From Candidatus Acidiferrales bacterium (GTDB lineage: Bacteria; Acidobacteriota; Terriglobia; Acidiferrales; UBA7541): a stretch of DNA of 64,000 nucleotides. The position numbers were made by a program, and so were the translations under genes. Under the pieces are notes generated by a model, which searched no databases, had not been told where the DNA came from, and worked only from the letters and a program-made list of their open reading frames with translations. The DNA lies in the NCBI GenBank assembly GCA_035934015.1, contig DASYYH010000023.1, positions 248,001-312,000 on the forward strand, in the 5' to 3' direction. Shown here one piece after another: positions 1-9,083 of this stretch (position 1 is the first letter of the stretch; each line of letters starts with the position of its first letter).

Positions 1-2
1 AT

Positions 3-1040
3 GAGGAAATGAAGTGGGGGCCGGGAGTGGTCGAGCATTACTGCGGACGGCTGCGCAAGCTCTGCGATGACGAGAAGCTGCTGCCGTTTGACCGCGAAGC
101 CATAGCCGTACTGATGGAACACGGCGTGCGCCAAGCGGGACGACGCGGGAAAGTGACGGCAAGATTCTTCGACATTGCAGATGTGGCGCGCGAGTCGAGT
201 TACGCCGCGCGGCAAACGGGCGCGACGCTGGCTACCGCCGCGCATGTGCGCGAGGCGCTGGAAGCCAAGATTCAGCGGCACAATCTGGTCGAAACGAAAA
301 TTCAGGAGATGATTGAGAAGGGAATGCTGCTCATTGATGTGGAAGGCGAACGCGCCGGGCAAGTGAACGGGCTGAGCGTGCTTGAGCTGGGAGGATATGC
401 CTTCGGTAAACCGGTGCGGATCACGGCGTCGGCGGCGCTGGGCAAAGCGGGGATTATCAATATCGAGCGGGAATCGAATTTGAGCGGGCGGTTCCACGAC
501 AAAGGCATGCATATTATCTCGGGCTACCTGCGGCGAACGTTTGCGCAGGACAAGCCGCTGTCGCTGGCGGCCAGCGTGTGTTTCGAGCAATCCTATTCCG
601 GAGTGGACGGAGACAGCGCGAGTTCGACGGAGATCTATGCGCTGGTTTCTGCACTCGCTGGCGTACCGATCCGGCAGGATTTGGCTGTGACGGGTTCCGT
701 CAATCAACAGGGCGATATCCAGCCGATTGGCGGAGTGAATGAGAAGATCGAAGGATTTTATGATGTATGCCGCGTGAAAGGGATGACCGGAAAGCAAGGC
801 GTCCTGATTCCGATTGAGAATGTGGATGATTTGATGTTGCGCGAAGACGTGGTTCATGCGGTCGCGGCCGGCAAATTCCATATTTATCCTGTTGCGCGGA
901 TTGAAGAAGGAATCGAAATTCTTACGGGCACGAAAGCGGGCAAGCAAAATGCAAACGGAAAGTTCGAAGAAGGAAGTGTTTTTGCGCTGGCCGACGCGCG
1001 GCTGCGCGAAATGGCCAAAACCCTCAGCGAATTCGAATAG
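3..1040 (+). CDS. Lon-family (LonB/YcbZ-type) ATP-dependent protease, 3' part
   Basis: The frame is open to the left edge, so this is the C-terminal part of a longer gene. The protein ends with a Lon-type serine protease domain. Counting from the Met codon at position 9, the catalytic Ser lies in GVDGDSASS (about residue 203) and the catalytic Lys in GGVNEKIEG (about residue 246), the Ser/Lys dyad of peptidase family S16. The stretch around SLAASVCFEQSYSG and AVTGSVNQQGDIQPIGG is typical of the YcbZ/LonB-like branch, whose ATPase module lies N-terminal and would be upstream of the window. About 35 low-complexity residues follow the protease domain. Expected role: ATP-dependent degradation of cytoplasmic proteins. 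It is convergent with the next gene, and no clear terminator is seen between them. Confidence 0.93.
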   Translation, partial: EEMKWGPGVVEHYCGRLRKLCDDEKLLPFDREAIAVLMEHGVRQAGRRGKVTARFFDIADVARESSYAARQTGATLATAAHVREALEAKIQRHNLVETKIQEMIEKGMLLIDVEGERAGQVNGLSVLELGGYAFGKPVRITASAALGKAGIINIERESNLSGRFHDKGMHIISGYLRRTFAQDKPLSLAASVCFEQSYSGVDGDSASSTEIYALVSALAGVPIRQDLAVTGSVNQQGDIQPIGGVNEKIEGFYDVCRVKGMTGKQGVLIPIENVDDLMLREDVVHAVAAGKFHIYPVARIEEGIEILTGTKAGKQNANGKFEEGSVFALADARLREMAKTLSEFE

Positions 1041-1194
1041 CAAAGCCGCGATTTCCCATGTCCTGCCGCAGAGTTAATCTCTTACCCCGTCGATGCGGTT
1101 AAGACACTTTCCAAACGAGAACTGTCACCAGCGGTTTTTGGGCGATTCACTTCATGTGTGGAATTAGCAAAGGTCAAGGCTGGACTCGCGAAGG

Positions 1195-2508
1195 CTAGAG
1201 CAGCGGCTTCAGTGTGAACGTGAAGGTGATGAGCTTGCCATTGCGGCGCACGGTAAAAACATGCTGGACGGCGCCCTGACACAGGAGGGCGCGAATGTCG
1301 TCGAGAGTGCCTTCGGATGTGGGATTGCCATCGATTTTTTCAATCATGTCCCCCGCAGCCATGCCAGCGTCTTCCGCAGGAGACTTGGGAATCACCTGAG
1401 CGACTTCAAAGGCGTGGAAAGCGGGAGGGATCGCGACAAGCACAAGGCCGCTCATGTCCTCGACGAAGCGATCGGGGAAATGCTTGTTGGGCTCGAGATA
1501 GAGGAGATGCGCGGGATAGTCGATGTAAATATTGAAGCGATTGAGAATTTTGCCGCCGAGCGAGCCAGCGAAATCGGAAGGAATATGCGTATCCGAGGAG
1601 GCCGATTTGCCGGGGAAGGCCGCGATTGGGTCCGAGAGGGTGATCTTTCCAAACTGAATTTCGCGCAAGCGACCGAGGCGCCCGGCCGAATCGGAATCCG
1701 AGGATGTGGTGTCAGGGAAAAAAGGGATTGTGCGCTCGGTGGAACCTCGCAGGTCATGCGACGACGCGAAATGCGGCGCGAATTGGATGGCTTCTGTCTG
1801 TCCTGTAGCAATCGAGAAGAGGCCATGAAAACTTCCCCGATGGGGTACGGAGACTTTGGCTTCGATGACTGGGACGCCACCAAGAAGCTGCAGCGGCAAT
1901 TTCACGGCAGACGCGAAGTATTGGAACGACTTGGGATCGTAAAAGCGAACCGACTGGCGGTCGTAACTGATGGCAACGACGAGCTGGCCGACGGCGTCGG
2001 CGCCGAGAACGCCATCAACCGCGTGACCGATTCGCGAGGAAAGATCGCCGAAGGACTCGAGAGCCAGCGAAGGAATGGTGATTCTGAGGCCCGGAAAATC
2101 GAGTGTGGCATTTGAGATGAATTTTCCGGCAGGGTCTCCGGAGCCAGGCACATGGAGGCCGAGCGCCGCGGCGCGAATGTCGTCTATAGAGGAAGTGGCG
2201 CGTGAAGTATCCAGCAAGAACCAGGAGGGCCGGCCGCCATTGATGCCGACGGGGAGGAAGACGAGGTCATCAGAGATTTCGACAGGAACTTGGGCAACAT
2301 TGCCGCCCAGCGCAAACTGGACGGCGGCGTTTGATTGCTGCGGCGATGACGGAGATTGATTCTTCTCTCGATGTGCGAAGTTTGCGCGCGCCAACCCACC
2401 CGACAAAAGAGCGAAGAATAAGAGCAGCAAACAACTCAGACGCAAGGCGATGTTTGCAGGAGTATGTCTCAACGATCGCAAAACGAAAGTTTCCCTCAGC
2501 AAGCGCAC
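1195..2508 (-). CDS. Exported retropepsin-like aspartyl protease homologue with C-terminal PDZ domain
   Basis: 437 residues. An N-terminal hydrophobic segment (about residues 22-40, ending SGGLARA) suggests export. Two retropepsin-like lobes follow. The first has FLLDTS at residues 97-102, where the family usually has DTG. The second has FSIATG at 231-236, where Ala replaces the expected Asp. A GVLGADAVG motif near 167 is typical of bacterial aspartyl-protease/PDZ proteins. A PDZ domain occupies roughly residues 345-437, with IPKSPAEDAGMAAGD. The start is a GTG without a clear ribosome site, so the N terminus may be off by a few codons. Family role: periplasmic or exported proteolysis. The degenerate second motif makes activity uncertain. 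It is last in the minus-strand run, 58 nt after the DUF3352-like gene. Confidence 0.8.
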   Translation of the reverse strand: MRLLRETFVLRSLRHTPANIALRLSCLLLLFFALLSGGLARANFAHREKNQSPSSPQQSNAAVQFALGGNVAQVPVEISDDLVFLPVGINGGRPSWFLLDTSRATSSIDDIRAAALGLHVPGSGDPAGKFISNATLDFPGLRITIPSLALESFGDLSSRIGHAVDGVLGADAVGQLVVAISYDRQSVRFYDPKSFQYFASAVKLPLQLLGGVPVIEAKVSVPHRGSFHGLFSIATGQTEAIQFAPHFASSHDLRGSTERTIPFFPDTTSSDSDSAGRLGRLREIQFGKITLSDPIAAFPGKSASSDTHIPSDFAGSLGGKILNRFNIYIDYPAHLLYLEPNKHFPDRFVEDMSGLVLVAIPPAFHAFEVAQVIPKSPAEDAGMAAGDMIEKIDGNPTSEGTLDDIRALLCQGAVQHVFTVRRNGKLITFTFTLKPLL

Positions 2509-2566
2509 ACGCAGAGCCGCTAAAAAGTAATATCAGATGTTCAGCCGATGCGCAAAATGGCGCGAG

Positions 2567-4357
2567 CTATTGGATGTAGGAATCGAAATAAATGCCGCTC
2601 GGATCCTTCCATGCGCCGCCGACGGAGAAATGCAGGTAACGCGAAATGACGTTTGCATTGAATCCCTGAATCCAGTCGAACGACGGCGGAGGCTGCTTGT
2701 TGGCTGCTTTGGCGGCCGCCTGAGCTTGTTCGTCAATGTCTTTCTGTAGGTCGGCAAACATCTTTTGCCAGTTATAGCGCGCGAAATTTGTGTAGGACAA
2801 ACTGTCCAGCTTGGCGGGCAGGGCGGCGCGCGCTCTCAGAAAATCCGGGTTGCGAGAGATTACATCCACTGGCGCGGAACCCGACGCAGGATGCAAGCGA
2901 GCCAAGGCGTCGTTGAGACGCACTCTCTGATGGGAGGCGAGGAGCATCGTGGGCGTCAGCGCCATGTACAGCGCCGGCGGATCGGGCGCTGAAGTCGAAG
3001 AGCTTCCTAAGGCGACGGTTATGTATGTGGTGTCTCCCAATTGCTTCGTGGAAGCCTGCTCACCAGGAAAAGCATGCTGCAAAACAGGGAGGAGCTTCTC
3101 TGGATTCCGAATTGTAAGAGCGTAGAGAGTATCGCTGGGATTGGCGACCGGATCGGGACGTATGGAAGTAACTTCGCCGGTGAACAAGCCAAGAGCCTGA
3201 TCAGGCGGCATGCCCCAACTGGATGAAAGAAGCGACGTCATCGCCATTACGATTGCGGAACGATTCGCAGGAAGGGCCGCGGTGACGGCAGTAAAGAACG
3301 TATTGTAGAAAGCGGCGAAATTCAGCACGGAAGATTGGAACGACGAAACGGAGGGCGCCAAAGCCATCGTTGCAAAGGAATCCCGGTTGTCACCGAAGAT
3401 GTCGAGAACACTACCCCGCGATGTGTCCCCGAGTATCACGCCGTGCCATCGCGTGACTTGTTGGCCAAAACTCATGCGCCCACAAACAGCGTGGATGCGG
3501 TCGAGGTGGAGCGATGTAGCAAAAGCGTGAATATCGAAATCCGGGCTTGAAGGCGCGCCAGGCACGTGAAGTCGCGATGGAAGAACGAATAGCTCCATAA
3601 GCGAGGACTGACCATCATTGCGGCACGCAGACGGGATATCCGATGCCTGTTCGAACGAAATTGCCGGAGGCCGCGAATTCGAGAAGCGAGGAACCAGCTC
3701 CATCAGCGCCGCGAAAGTATCGGTGGAAATGAAATAGTTGCCGACCTGAGCATCGTAGGAAACGTTCCCGTTGGACTCGACTTTTTCCGCAGTCACGTCG
3801 CCGACAGGCAGAGGAGTCCGCGAGGCAGGCGACCCATTCATTTCGTGCATGTGACGCAACAAATTGACGACGTCCTGCTTTCCCGTAGCGTCAAATATAA
3901 AGAAAAAACCTACAGGGCTTGAGGCTCCCGCCACGCGACCGCCCGCAGGACGATTGAGGAAGCCTATAACTGCCGGGTTTTCGAGGGCGGAAAGGATTTC
4001 ATTGGCGAGCATTTGCGTCATTGCCGCCGACTGCGGATTTGTTTGATTGCCACCTTGCGCAATGTGGTTAATGAATCGCGTGCGGAGCGACGCGAAGGAA
4101 GGATCGCTCCAGAAGCGCAGGACGGAATTTGTGCTGCTGACAGCGTTTAGAGATGACGTGCCACGCCAATTGATGTAAGCCCACGTGTCGGCAGGAAGGC
4201 GATCCACCAGAGCATTCGATTGGGCGAAGACGGGCGAGGAAAAGAGCACGAGCAAGGCCATTAGCAGAGCACAGGCACCTACCGTCGTTTGAAAAATGCG
4301 ATGCCGCCATGAGATGTGGACGCAGGCGCCGACTTGAGTTCGGTTCAAAAACTTCAT
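2567..4357 (-). CDS. Exported protein, DUF3352-like
   Basis: 596 residues with a signal peptide (hydrophobic stretch about residues 27-45, likely cleavage after SPVFAQ). The mature start LVDRLPADTWAYINWRG resembles the DUF3352 family, in which a 'LPADT..Y' segment opens a large, mostly beta domain of unknown function. No catalytic motif is visible. The ATG is preceded by GGAGCG at good spacing. The gene lies 66 nt downstream of the coiled-coil membrane protein gene and 58 nt upstream of the aspartyl protease-like gene, all on the minus strand, so co-transcription is plausible. The DUF3352 assignment is from general resemblance only; a profile search would decide it. Confidence 0.7.
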   Translation of the reverse strand: MKFLNRTQVGACVHISWRHRIFQTTVGACALLMALLVLFSSPVFAQSNALVDRLPADTWAYINWRGTSSLNAVSSTNSVLRFWSDPSFASLRTRFINHIAQGGNQTNPQSAAMTQMLANEILSALENPAVIGFLNRPAGGRVAGASSPVGFFFIFDATGKQDVVNLLRHMHEMNGSPASRTPLPVGDVTAEKVESNGNVSYDAQVGNYFISTDTFAALMELVPRFSNSRPPAISFEQASDIPSACRNDGQSSLMELFVLPSRLHVPGAPSSPDFDIHAFATSLHLDRIHAVCGRMSFGQQVTRWHGVILGDTSRGSVLDIFGDNRDSFATMALAPSVSSFQSSVLNFAAFYNTFFTAVTAALPANRSAIVMAMTSLLSSSWGMPPDQALGLFTGEVTSIRPDPVANPSDTLYALTIRNPEKLLPVLQHAFPGEQASTKQLGDTTYITVALGSSSTSAPDPPALYMALTPTMLLASHQRVRLNDALARLHPASGSAPVDVISRNPDFLRARAALPAKLDSLSYTNFARYNWQKMFADLQKDIDEQAQAAAKAANKQPPPSFDWIQGFNANVISRYLHFSVGGAWKDPSGIYFDSYIQ

Positions 4358-4423
4358 GGTGCGCTCCGTTTCTTTCCGGACGACAGTCGCGATTCGTTCC
4401 GGAGTGCGAATTTGGGAGTGAGC

Positions 4424-5302
4424 CTATTGGCTTGACGGATTTGACGGCGTTTGCGGCGCCGTTTCTTTTGGCGTCGAAAGATATCCGGTCACGCGGTTCT
4501 TGGTGATCGTGTAGACGACAATCTCGTACGGGACGTGAGCGCCCTGCGTGTAAAACTGCACGGGCTCCTCAAGGGTCTTGTCCTTCTTCTCGATGCGTTT
4601 GTCGTCGACGATGACGTCAATCGTGTAGGTGAAATGCCTGGTATCGACTTTACGAAGCAGGAGTTGTATGGGGCCGACGTGCTGAGGCCTTTTTGCTTTG
4701 GGAAGATTGAATTCGTAGATATTCCGTTCACCCATGCGCTTGAGTTCTTCCACTTCTTCGTGGTTGCTGGCGATGAGTCCGCTCTGGACGTTTAGGTCGC
4801 CCATGGCGGTGGTCAATTTGTTCTTCGTGTCGGCCAAGTCCTTTTGTGTGGCGGCGACATCACTTTTCGTATTGCTGAGGTCACTGGAAACCTGGCCAAT
4901 CTGACTGGTAGTCTGCTGCTGAACTTGCCCAATCTGCTCGCGAAGCTTTTGTGCATTCGCCGCCTGTTCCATGCGAATGGACTGAGACAAGGCGCGAGCG
5001 TGAGCGAGCTCATCCTCAGTAAGGCCGAGCTTTTGCGCGGTGACCTGGAGGTCGGATTTCAGGTCGCTGAGCGAGGCGTTGGTTTTGTCGAGTTCGGCGG
5101 TGAGAACGCCAGCGCGCTTATTCGCGGCATCCAGCGATTGATTGATCTGGTCGCGCTGCGCATAGAGCGCGTAGAGCAGATAGCCGCTCAGCGCGAAGCA
5201 CACGAGAAACGCGAGAATGACCCATCGCGGCGTGTACGGATACGATTCCGGAGGGGGTGCCATACTACTGCTCGAATGGGCCTCGGACGAATCGGTCATC
5301 AT
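4424..5302 (-). CDS. Single-pass membrane protein with long coiled coil, unknown function
   Basis: 292 residues. A Ser/Pro-rich cytoplasmic N terminus precedes one transmembrane segment (WVILAFLVCFALSGYLLYAL, about residues 27-46). Residues 50-185 are rich in heptad-like Leu/Ala with Lys, Asp and Gln (repeated DLxxTK-type segments) and should form a coiled coil. The last 100 residues look globular and beta-rich (VGPIQLLLRKVDTRHFTYTI). This is a one-helix anchor with an extracytoplasmic stalk and head. No family is recognised. GAGGAG directly precedes two adjacent ATG codons (5302 and 5299); the second has better ribosome-site spacing. It is 59 nt downstream of queF. Confidence 0.75.
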   Translation of the reverse strand: MMTDSSEAHSSSSMAPPPESYPYTPRWVILAFLVCFALSGYLLYALYAQRDQINQSLDAANKRAGVLTAELDKTNASLSDLKSDLQVTAQKLGLTEDELAHARALSQSIRMEQAANAQKLREQIGQVQQQTTSQIGQVSSDLSNTKSDVAATQKDLADTKNKLTTAMGDLNVQSGLIASNHEEVEELKRMGERNIYEFNLPKAKRPQHVGPIQLLLRKVDTRHFTYTIDVIVDDKRIEKKDKTLEEPVQFYTQGAHVPYEIVVYTITKNRVTGYLSTPKETAPQTPSNPSSQ

Positions 5303-5361
5303 TTCTCCTCAAGAACCCTCTGACAGGGCTGAAAAATTATCGCCAAGCCGGGCAGATAAGT

Positions 5362-5766
5362 CTACGACCGAAGGCGAGGAGTGTGTCTTTGTGGCCAGCG
5401 TGCCTCGACGTTGGTGTAAAGCCCGCCGCGGGGCGTGAATTCTCCGCGGACAATGCACCACGCAGGTTTCGCTGCGGAAACGATATCGCGAAGCATGCGA
5501 TTGACGGCGTTCTCGTAGAAAATTCCTAAATCGCGATATGCAAGGAGATACATCTTGAGCGCCTTAAGTTCGAGGCAGACTTTGCGCGGCTGATATCGAA
5601 TCGTGATCGTGCCGTAGTCAGGCAGTCCGGTTTTCGGGCAAACAGAAGTGTATTCAGGAAAACGGATAGTGATCTCGTAGCCGAGGAAATGATTTGGCCA
5701 GGTTTCGAGCGTGGGAAGTTTGGCGTCGATTCCGGCCCGAGCGTGCGCAGCGGTGTAATCAGGCAT
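5362..5766 (-). CDS. queF: NADPH-dependent 7-cyano-7-deazaguanine reductase (type I QueF)
   Basis: 134 residues, the size of unimodular (Bacillus-type) QueF. It reduces preQ0 to preQ1 in queuosine biosynthesis. Visible motifs are FPEYTSVCPKTGLPDYG, with the nucleophilic Cys at residue 43 and the conserved Asp at 50, and LELKALKMYL, the NADPH-binding ExKSxK-type QueF motif carried here as ExKALK. GKFTPRGG-like FTPRGGLYTNV is near the C terminus. The open frame extends 32 codons upstream, but the family start fits MPDYTAAHAR at 5766, which also clears the upstream RND pump gene. No other queuosine genes are in the window. It sits between an efflux pump and a membrane protein, so position says little about its role. 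Confidence 0.93.
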   Translation of the reverse strand: MPDYTAAHARAGIDAKLPTLETWPNHFLGYEITIRFPEYTSVCPKTGLPDYGTITIRYQPRKVCLELKALKMYLLAYRDLGIFYENAVNRMLRDIVSAAKPAWCIVRGEFTPRGGLYTNVEARWPQRHTPRLRS

Positions 5767-5858
5767 GCGTGCCTCCAGGCGCCATTCTACAACGAGCGAG
5801 GAATTGCGCGGAGCGGCACGGACTAAATGCACTGCTGTGGAGGCGACAAAACGCGGCC

Positions 5859-8800
5859 TCACGGATGCAACGAAGGAGTTTCACCTGCCCCCGGGGTGGC
5901 TGGTGCTTTGTCGCGAAGGCTCATGCTTTTGACGATCACGTAGAGCACGGGGATAAAAAGCAAATTGAGCGAGGTGGCGAAAATCATGCCGCCAAAGACT
6001 GTCGAGCCCACCGATTTGCGCCCAGCCGCGCCGGCACCAGTGGCCAGTACGAGGGGCAACACGCCCAATAGAAATGCGAATGACGTCATCAAGATGGGCC
6101 GGAGGCGAATGCGCGCCGCTTCAATCGCCGCCTCGTAAAGGTCCATGCCTCTTTCTCGCAGTTGCTCAGCGAACTCGACAATGAGGATCGCGTTCTTGCT
6201 GGAAAGGCCGATGAGCATCACCAGCCCGATCTGGCAATACACATCGTTGATGTTTCCACGCAAGGATTGGAAAAGTAAGGCGCCGAGCAAGGCCATGGGC
6301 ACAGCCATCAGTACGATGAACGGCAGGGTAAAACTCTCGTACTGCGCTGCAAGCGTGAGATAAACGACAAGCAAACCGAGTCCGAAAAGCGCAGCAGCCT
6401 TGCTGCCGGACTGAATTTCTTCCAGCGAGAGGCCCGACCACTCGTAGGACATCCCACGCGGCAAGACTTTCGCGGCAAGATTTTGCATCTCGTCGATGGC
6501 ATCGCCGGAACTGCGACCTGCCGCAGCCGACCCGTCGATTTCGGCCGAACGGAAAAGATTATAGTGAGTGATTACTTGTGGGCTGGCCGTTTGCGTGATG
6601 CTGACCAGGTTGTCCAGCGGAATCATGCTGCCGGAATTCGAACGAACGTAGAACTGATTGATGTCGCTCGGGTGCGAGCGGAATTGTTTTTCTCCCTGAA
6701 TGTACACACGGTAGGAGCGATTATTGAATGTGAAATTATTGACGTATACGGAGCCAAGAAAAACCTGCAGCGCATCCGTCAGCTGGTTGAGCGGGATGTT
6801 CAAACTCTTCGTGGCGCTGCGGTCTATGTTCACGACGAACTGCGGGTCGTTTGCCGTGAAGCTGGTAAAAAGTCCGGTAAGCTTAGGGTCACGGTTGCCT
6901 GTTCTAGCCAATGCTCCCGTATATTGCTGCAACTCTTGGAGGGTTGCCGCGCCCTGATCTTCGACTTCCAGTTGGAATCCGCCGAAGTTGCCAAGGCCTT
7001 GAACAGCAGGAGGATTAAAAGGCGCCACGATCGCTCCGGGAATTGCGGAGAATGGGCCGCGCAGGCGATTTATGTACGCCATAGCACTGTGGGCGGGACC
7101 CTGGCGTTTAGCAAATGGCTGCATGTTGACGAAAACCATGGCGTAATTGGACGCCGTGCCAGTGAAGCTGAAGCCCGCGACGGAAAAAATGTCCGCTGTT
7201 TCGGGCTGGCGCCACAGAATAGATTCCACCTGGTGACAGATGTTGGATGTGTAGTCCAGCGAAGCGCCCGGCGGTGCTTGCACGAGGATCATAATGTAGC
7301 CCTGGTCGTCGTCCGGCACAAACCCGCGCGGGACCTTGTTGAAAACCCAGTAGGTCAGCCCGGAAAGCAGCAGGAAGAGGACGGTTGTCGCAAACTTCCA
7401 ATTGAATAGGTGTCGCAGCGTCGCGCGATAGAGATTCGTTCCGCTAAAAATCAAGCGATTGAAAGGAGCAAAGATGCGTTTGCTGAAGCGACCTTCGTGC
7501 CGGTGGCCCAGGAAAATGGCGGAGAGCGCCGGAGTGAGCGTCAGCGCGTTGAATGCAGAGATGGCCACGGAGAACGCGATGGTCAATGCGAATTGACGGA
7601 AGAGAATTCCTGTAGTACCCGGAAAAAGTGCGACGGGAACGAAGACGGATACGAGTACGAGCGAAGTGGCAACTACAGCGCCAGCGACTTCGCCCATGGC
7701 GACCGAAGCGGCGCGATGCGGCTCGGTGATGCCTTCGCTGATGTGGCGCTGAATATTTTCGATGACAACGATGGCATCATCGACCACAAGACCGGTGGCC
7801 AGCGTGATTCCGAACATCGTCAGCGTATTGATCGAAAAACCCAGCAATTTGACGAAAATGAAAGTGCCAACGAGCGAAACAGGGATCGTGACGGCGGGGA
7901 TGAATGTGCTCCGCCAGTCCTGCAGAAAGAGGAAGATCACGGCGATGACAAGGAAAATGGCTTCGATCAGCGTGGTGATGACGTCGCGAATGCCTTCGCT
8001 CACGGCCGTGGTCGTGTCGAAAGCGACTCCGTATTTCAAGTCGGCAGGAAAAGAAGGAGCGAGCTTCGCCAGTTCCTCTTTGCATAGCGTGTCGACCTGC
8101 AACGCGTTGGCGTTGGGAAGTTGCTGGACGGCGAGGCCGATCGCTTCGTGGCCGTCGATAAAAAGATTGCTGTTGTAATCCTGAGCCCCGAGTTCCGAAT
8201 AACCGACATCTTTTACGCGGACGAGCGTGCCATCGGCGCCGGTCTTCAAAATGATGTTGTCGAACTCCGAAGGCTCAACGAGCTGACCCATCGCGCGCAC
8301 GCTGATCTGAAAAGCCTGGCCGGGCGGCGAAGGTGGCTGGCCGATCTGGCCGGCAGCCACTTGGACGTTTTGCTCCTGGAGCGCATTGATAACGTCCGTA
8401 GCGGTGAGCTGGCGCGCGGCAAGTTTGGCGGGATCGAGCCAGATGCGCATGGCGTATTCACGTTGTCCAAAGATCGTGACGTTGGCTACGCCGGGGACGC
8501 GCTTGATGGCGTCACTGACGTAAACATCCACGTAATTGCTGATAAACAATCCTGTGTACTTGCTGTTTTCCGCATAGAACGCCGCTGCAAAGACGAATCC
8601 AGAAAAACCCTTCGTGATGGTTACGCCGTTGGCATTGACCTCAGCAGGAAGCAGCCCCACGGCAGCTTGGACGCGATTCTGCACGTCGACTGCGGCCAGA
8701 TCAGGGTCACGCGTTACGTCAAATGTAGCCGTGATTGTGCTCGTGCCGTTGTTGCTGCTCGTCGAGGTCAGATATTTGAGCCCCTCGACGCCGTTAATGG

Positions 8801-9005
8801 AGCGTTCGAGCGGAATGGTAACGGCGGATTCAACGGTTTGCGCATCCGCGCCGTTATAAGCGCTTGTGACAATGACCTGCGGAGGCGCGAGATTCGGGAA
8901 CTCCGCAATAGGAAGCGTGGGAATCGCGACCGCGCCGCCCAGAATGATGATCAGCGCGCAAACCGTGGCGAAAATCGGCCGCCGGATGAAGAAATCAACG
9001 AACAC
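5859..9005 (-). CDS. RND efflux pump, HAE1/AcrB-type inner-membrane transporter
   Basis: 1,048 residues, the usual length for hydrophobe/amphiphile efflux RND pumps. The N terminus FFIRRPIFATVCALIIILGG is the classical first transmembrane helix. The proton-relay motif GLVVDDAIVVIENIQRH (paired Asp in TM4, about residue 405) and the Lys in TM10 (SSKNAILIVEFAEQLRERG) are present, so proton coupling should be intact. Two large periplasmic porter/docking loops follow the family plan. The start is GTG with AGGAG a few bases upstream. The adaptor gene ends 78 nt upstream on the same strand. No TolC-type outer-membrane factor is encoded nearby, so the tripartite pump must borrow one from elsewhere. 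Confidence 0.97.
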   Translation of the reverse strand: MFVDFFIRRPIFATVCALIIILGGAVAIPTLPIAEFPNLAPPQVIVTSAYNGADAQTVESAVTIPLERSINGVEGLKYLTSTSSNNGTSTITATFDVTRDPDLAAVDVQNRVQAAVGLLPAEVNANGVTITKGFSGFVFAAAFYAENSKYTGLFISNYVDVYVSDAIKRVPGVANVTIFGQREYAMRIWLDPAKLAARQLTATDVINALQEQNVQVAAGQIGQPPSPPGQAFQISVRAMGQLVEPSEFDNIILKTGADGTLVRVKDVGYSELGAQDYNSNLFIDGHEAIGLAVQQLPNANALQVDTLCKEELAKLAPSFPADLKYGVAFDTTTAVSEGIRDVITTLIEAIFLVIAVIFLFLQDWRSTFIPAVTIPVSLVGTFIFVKLLGFSINTLTMFGITLATGLVVDDAIVVIENIQRHISEGITEPHRAASVAMGEVAGAVVATSLVLVSVFVPVALFPGTTGILFRQFALTIAFSVAISAFNALTLTPALSAIFLGHRHEGRFSKRIFAPFNRLIFSGTNLYRATLRHLFNWKFATTVLFLLLSGLTYWVFNKVPRGFVPDDDQGYIMILVQAPPGASLDYTSNICHQVESILWRQPETADIFSVAGFSFTGTASNYAMVFVNMQPFAKRQGPAHSAMAYINRLRGPFSAIPGAIVAPFNPPAVQGLGNFGGFQLEVEDQGAATLQELQQYTGALARTGNRDPKLTGLFTSFTANDPQFVVNIDRSATKSLNIPLNQLTDALQVFLGSVYVNNFTFNNRSYRVYIQGEKQFRSHPSDINQFYVRSNSGSMIPLDNLVSITQTASPQVITHYNLFRSAEIDGSAAAGRSSGDAIDEMQNLAAKVLPRGMSYEWSGLSLEEIQSGSKAAALFGLGLLVVYLTLAAQYESFTLPFIVLMAVPMALLGALLFQSLRGNINDVYCQIGLVMLIGLSSKNAILIVEFAEQLRERGMDLYEAAIEAARIRLRPILMTSFAFLLGVLPLVLATGAGAAGRKSVGSTVFGGMIFATSLNLLFIPVLYVIVKSMSLRDKAPATPGAGETPSLHP

Positions 9006-9083
9006 GCTCTAACTCCTGATTCCGGCAAGCGCGCAGGGGGAAACCATCCCGCGGATTCCAGATGATGACGTCGCTATTGATTG

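Noticed and set aside
1261-2115. Long plus-strand frame opposite the aspartyl protease-like gene
   Set aside because: Shadow of the minus-strand gene: no signal, domain or ribosome site, with Arg/Glu/Gly-rich antisense composition.
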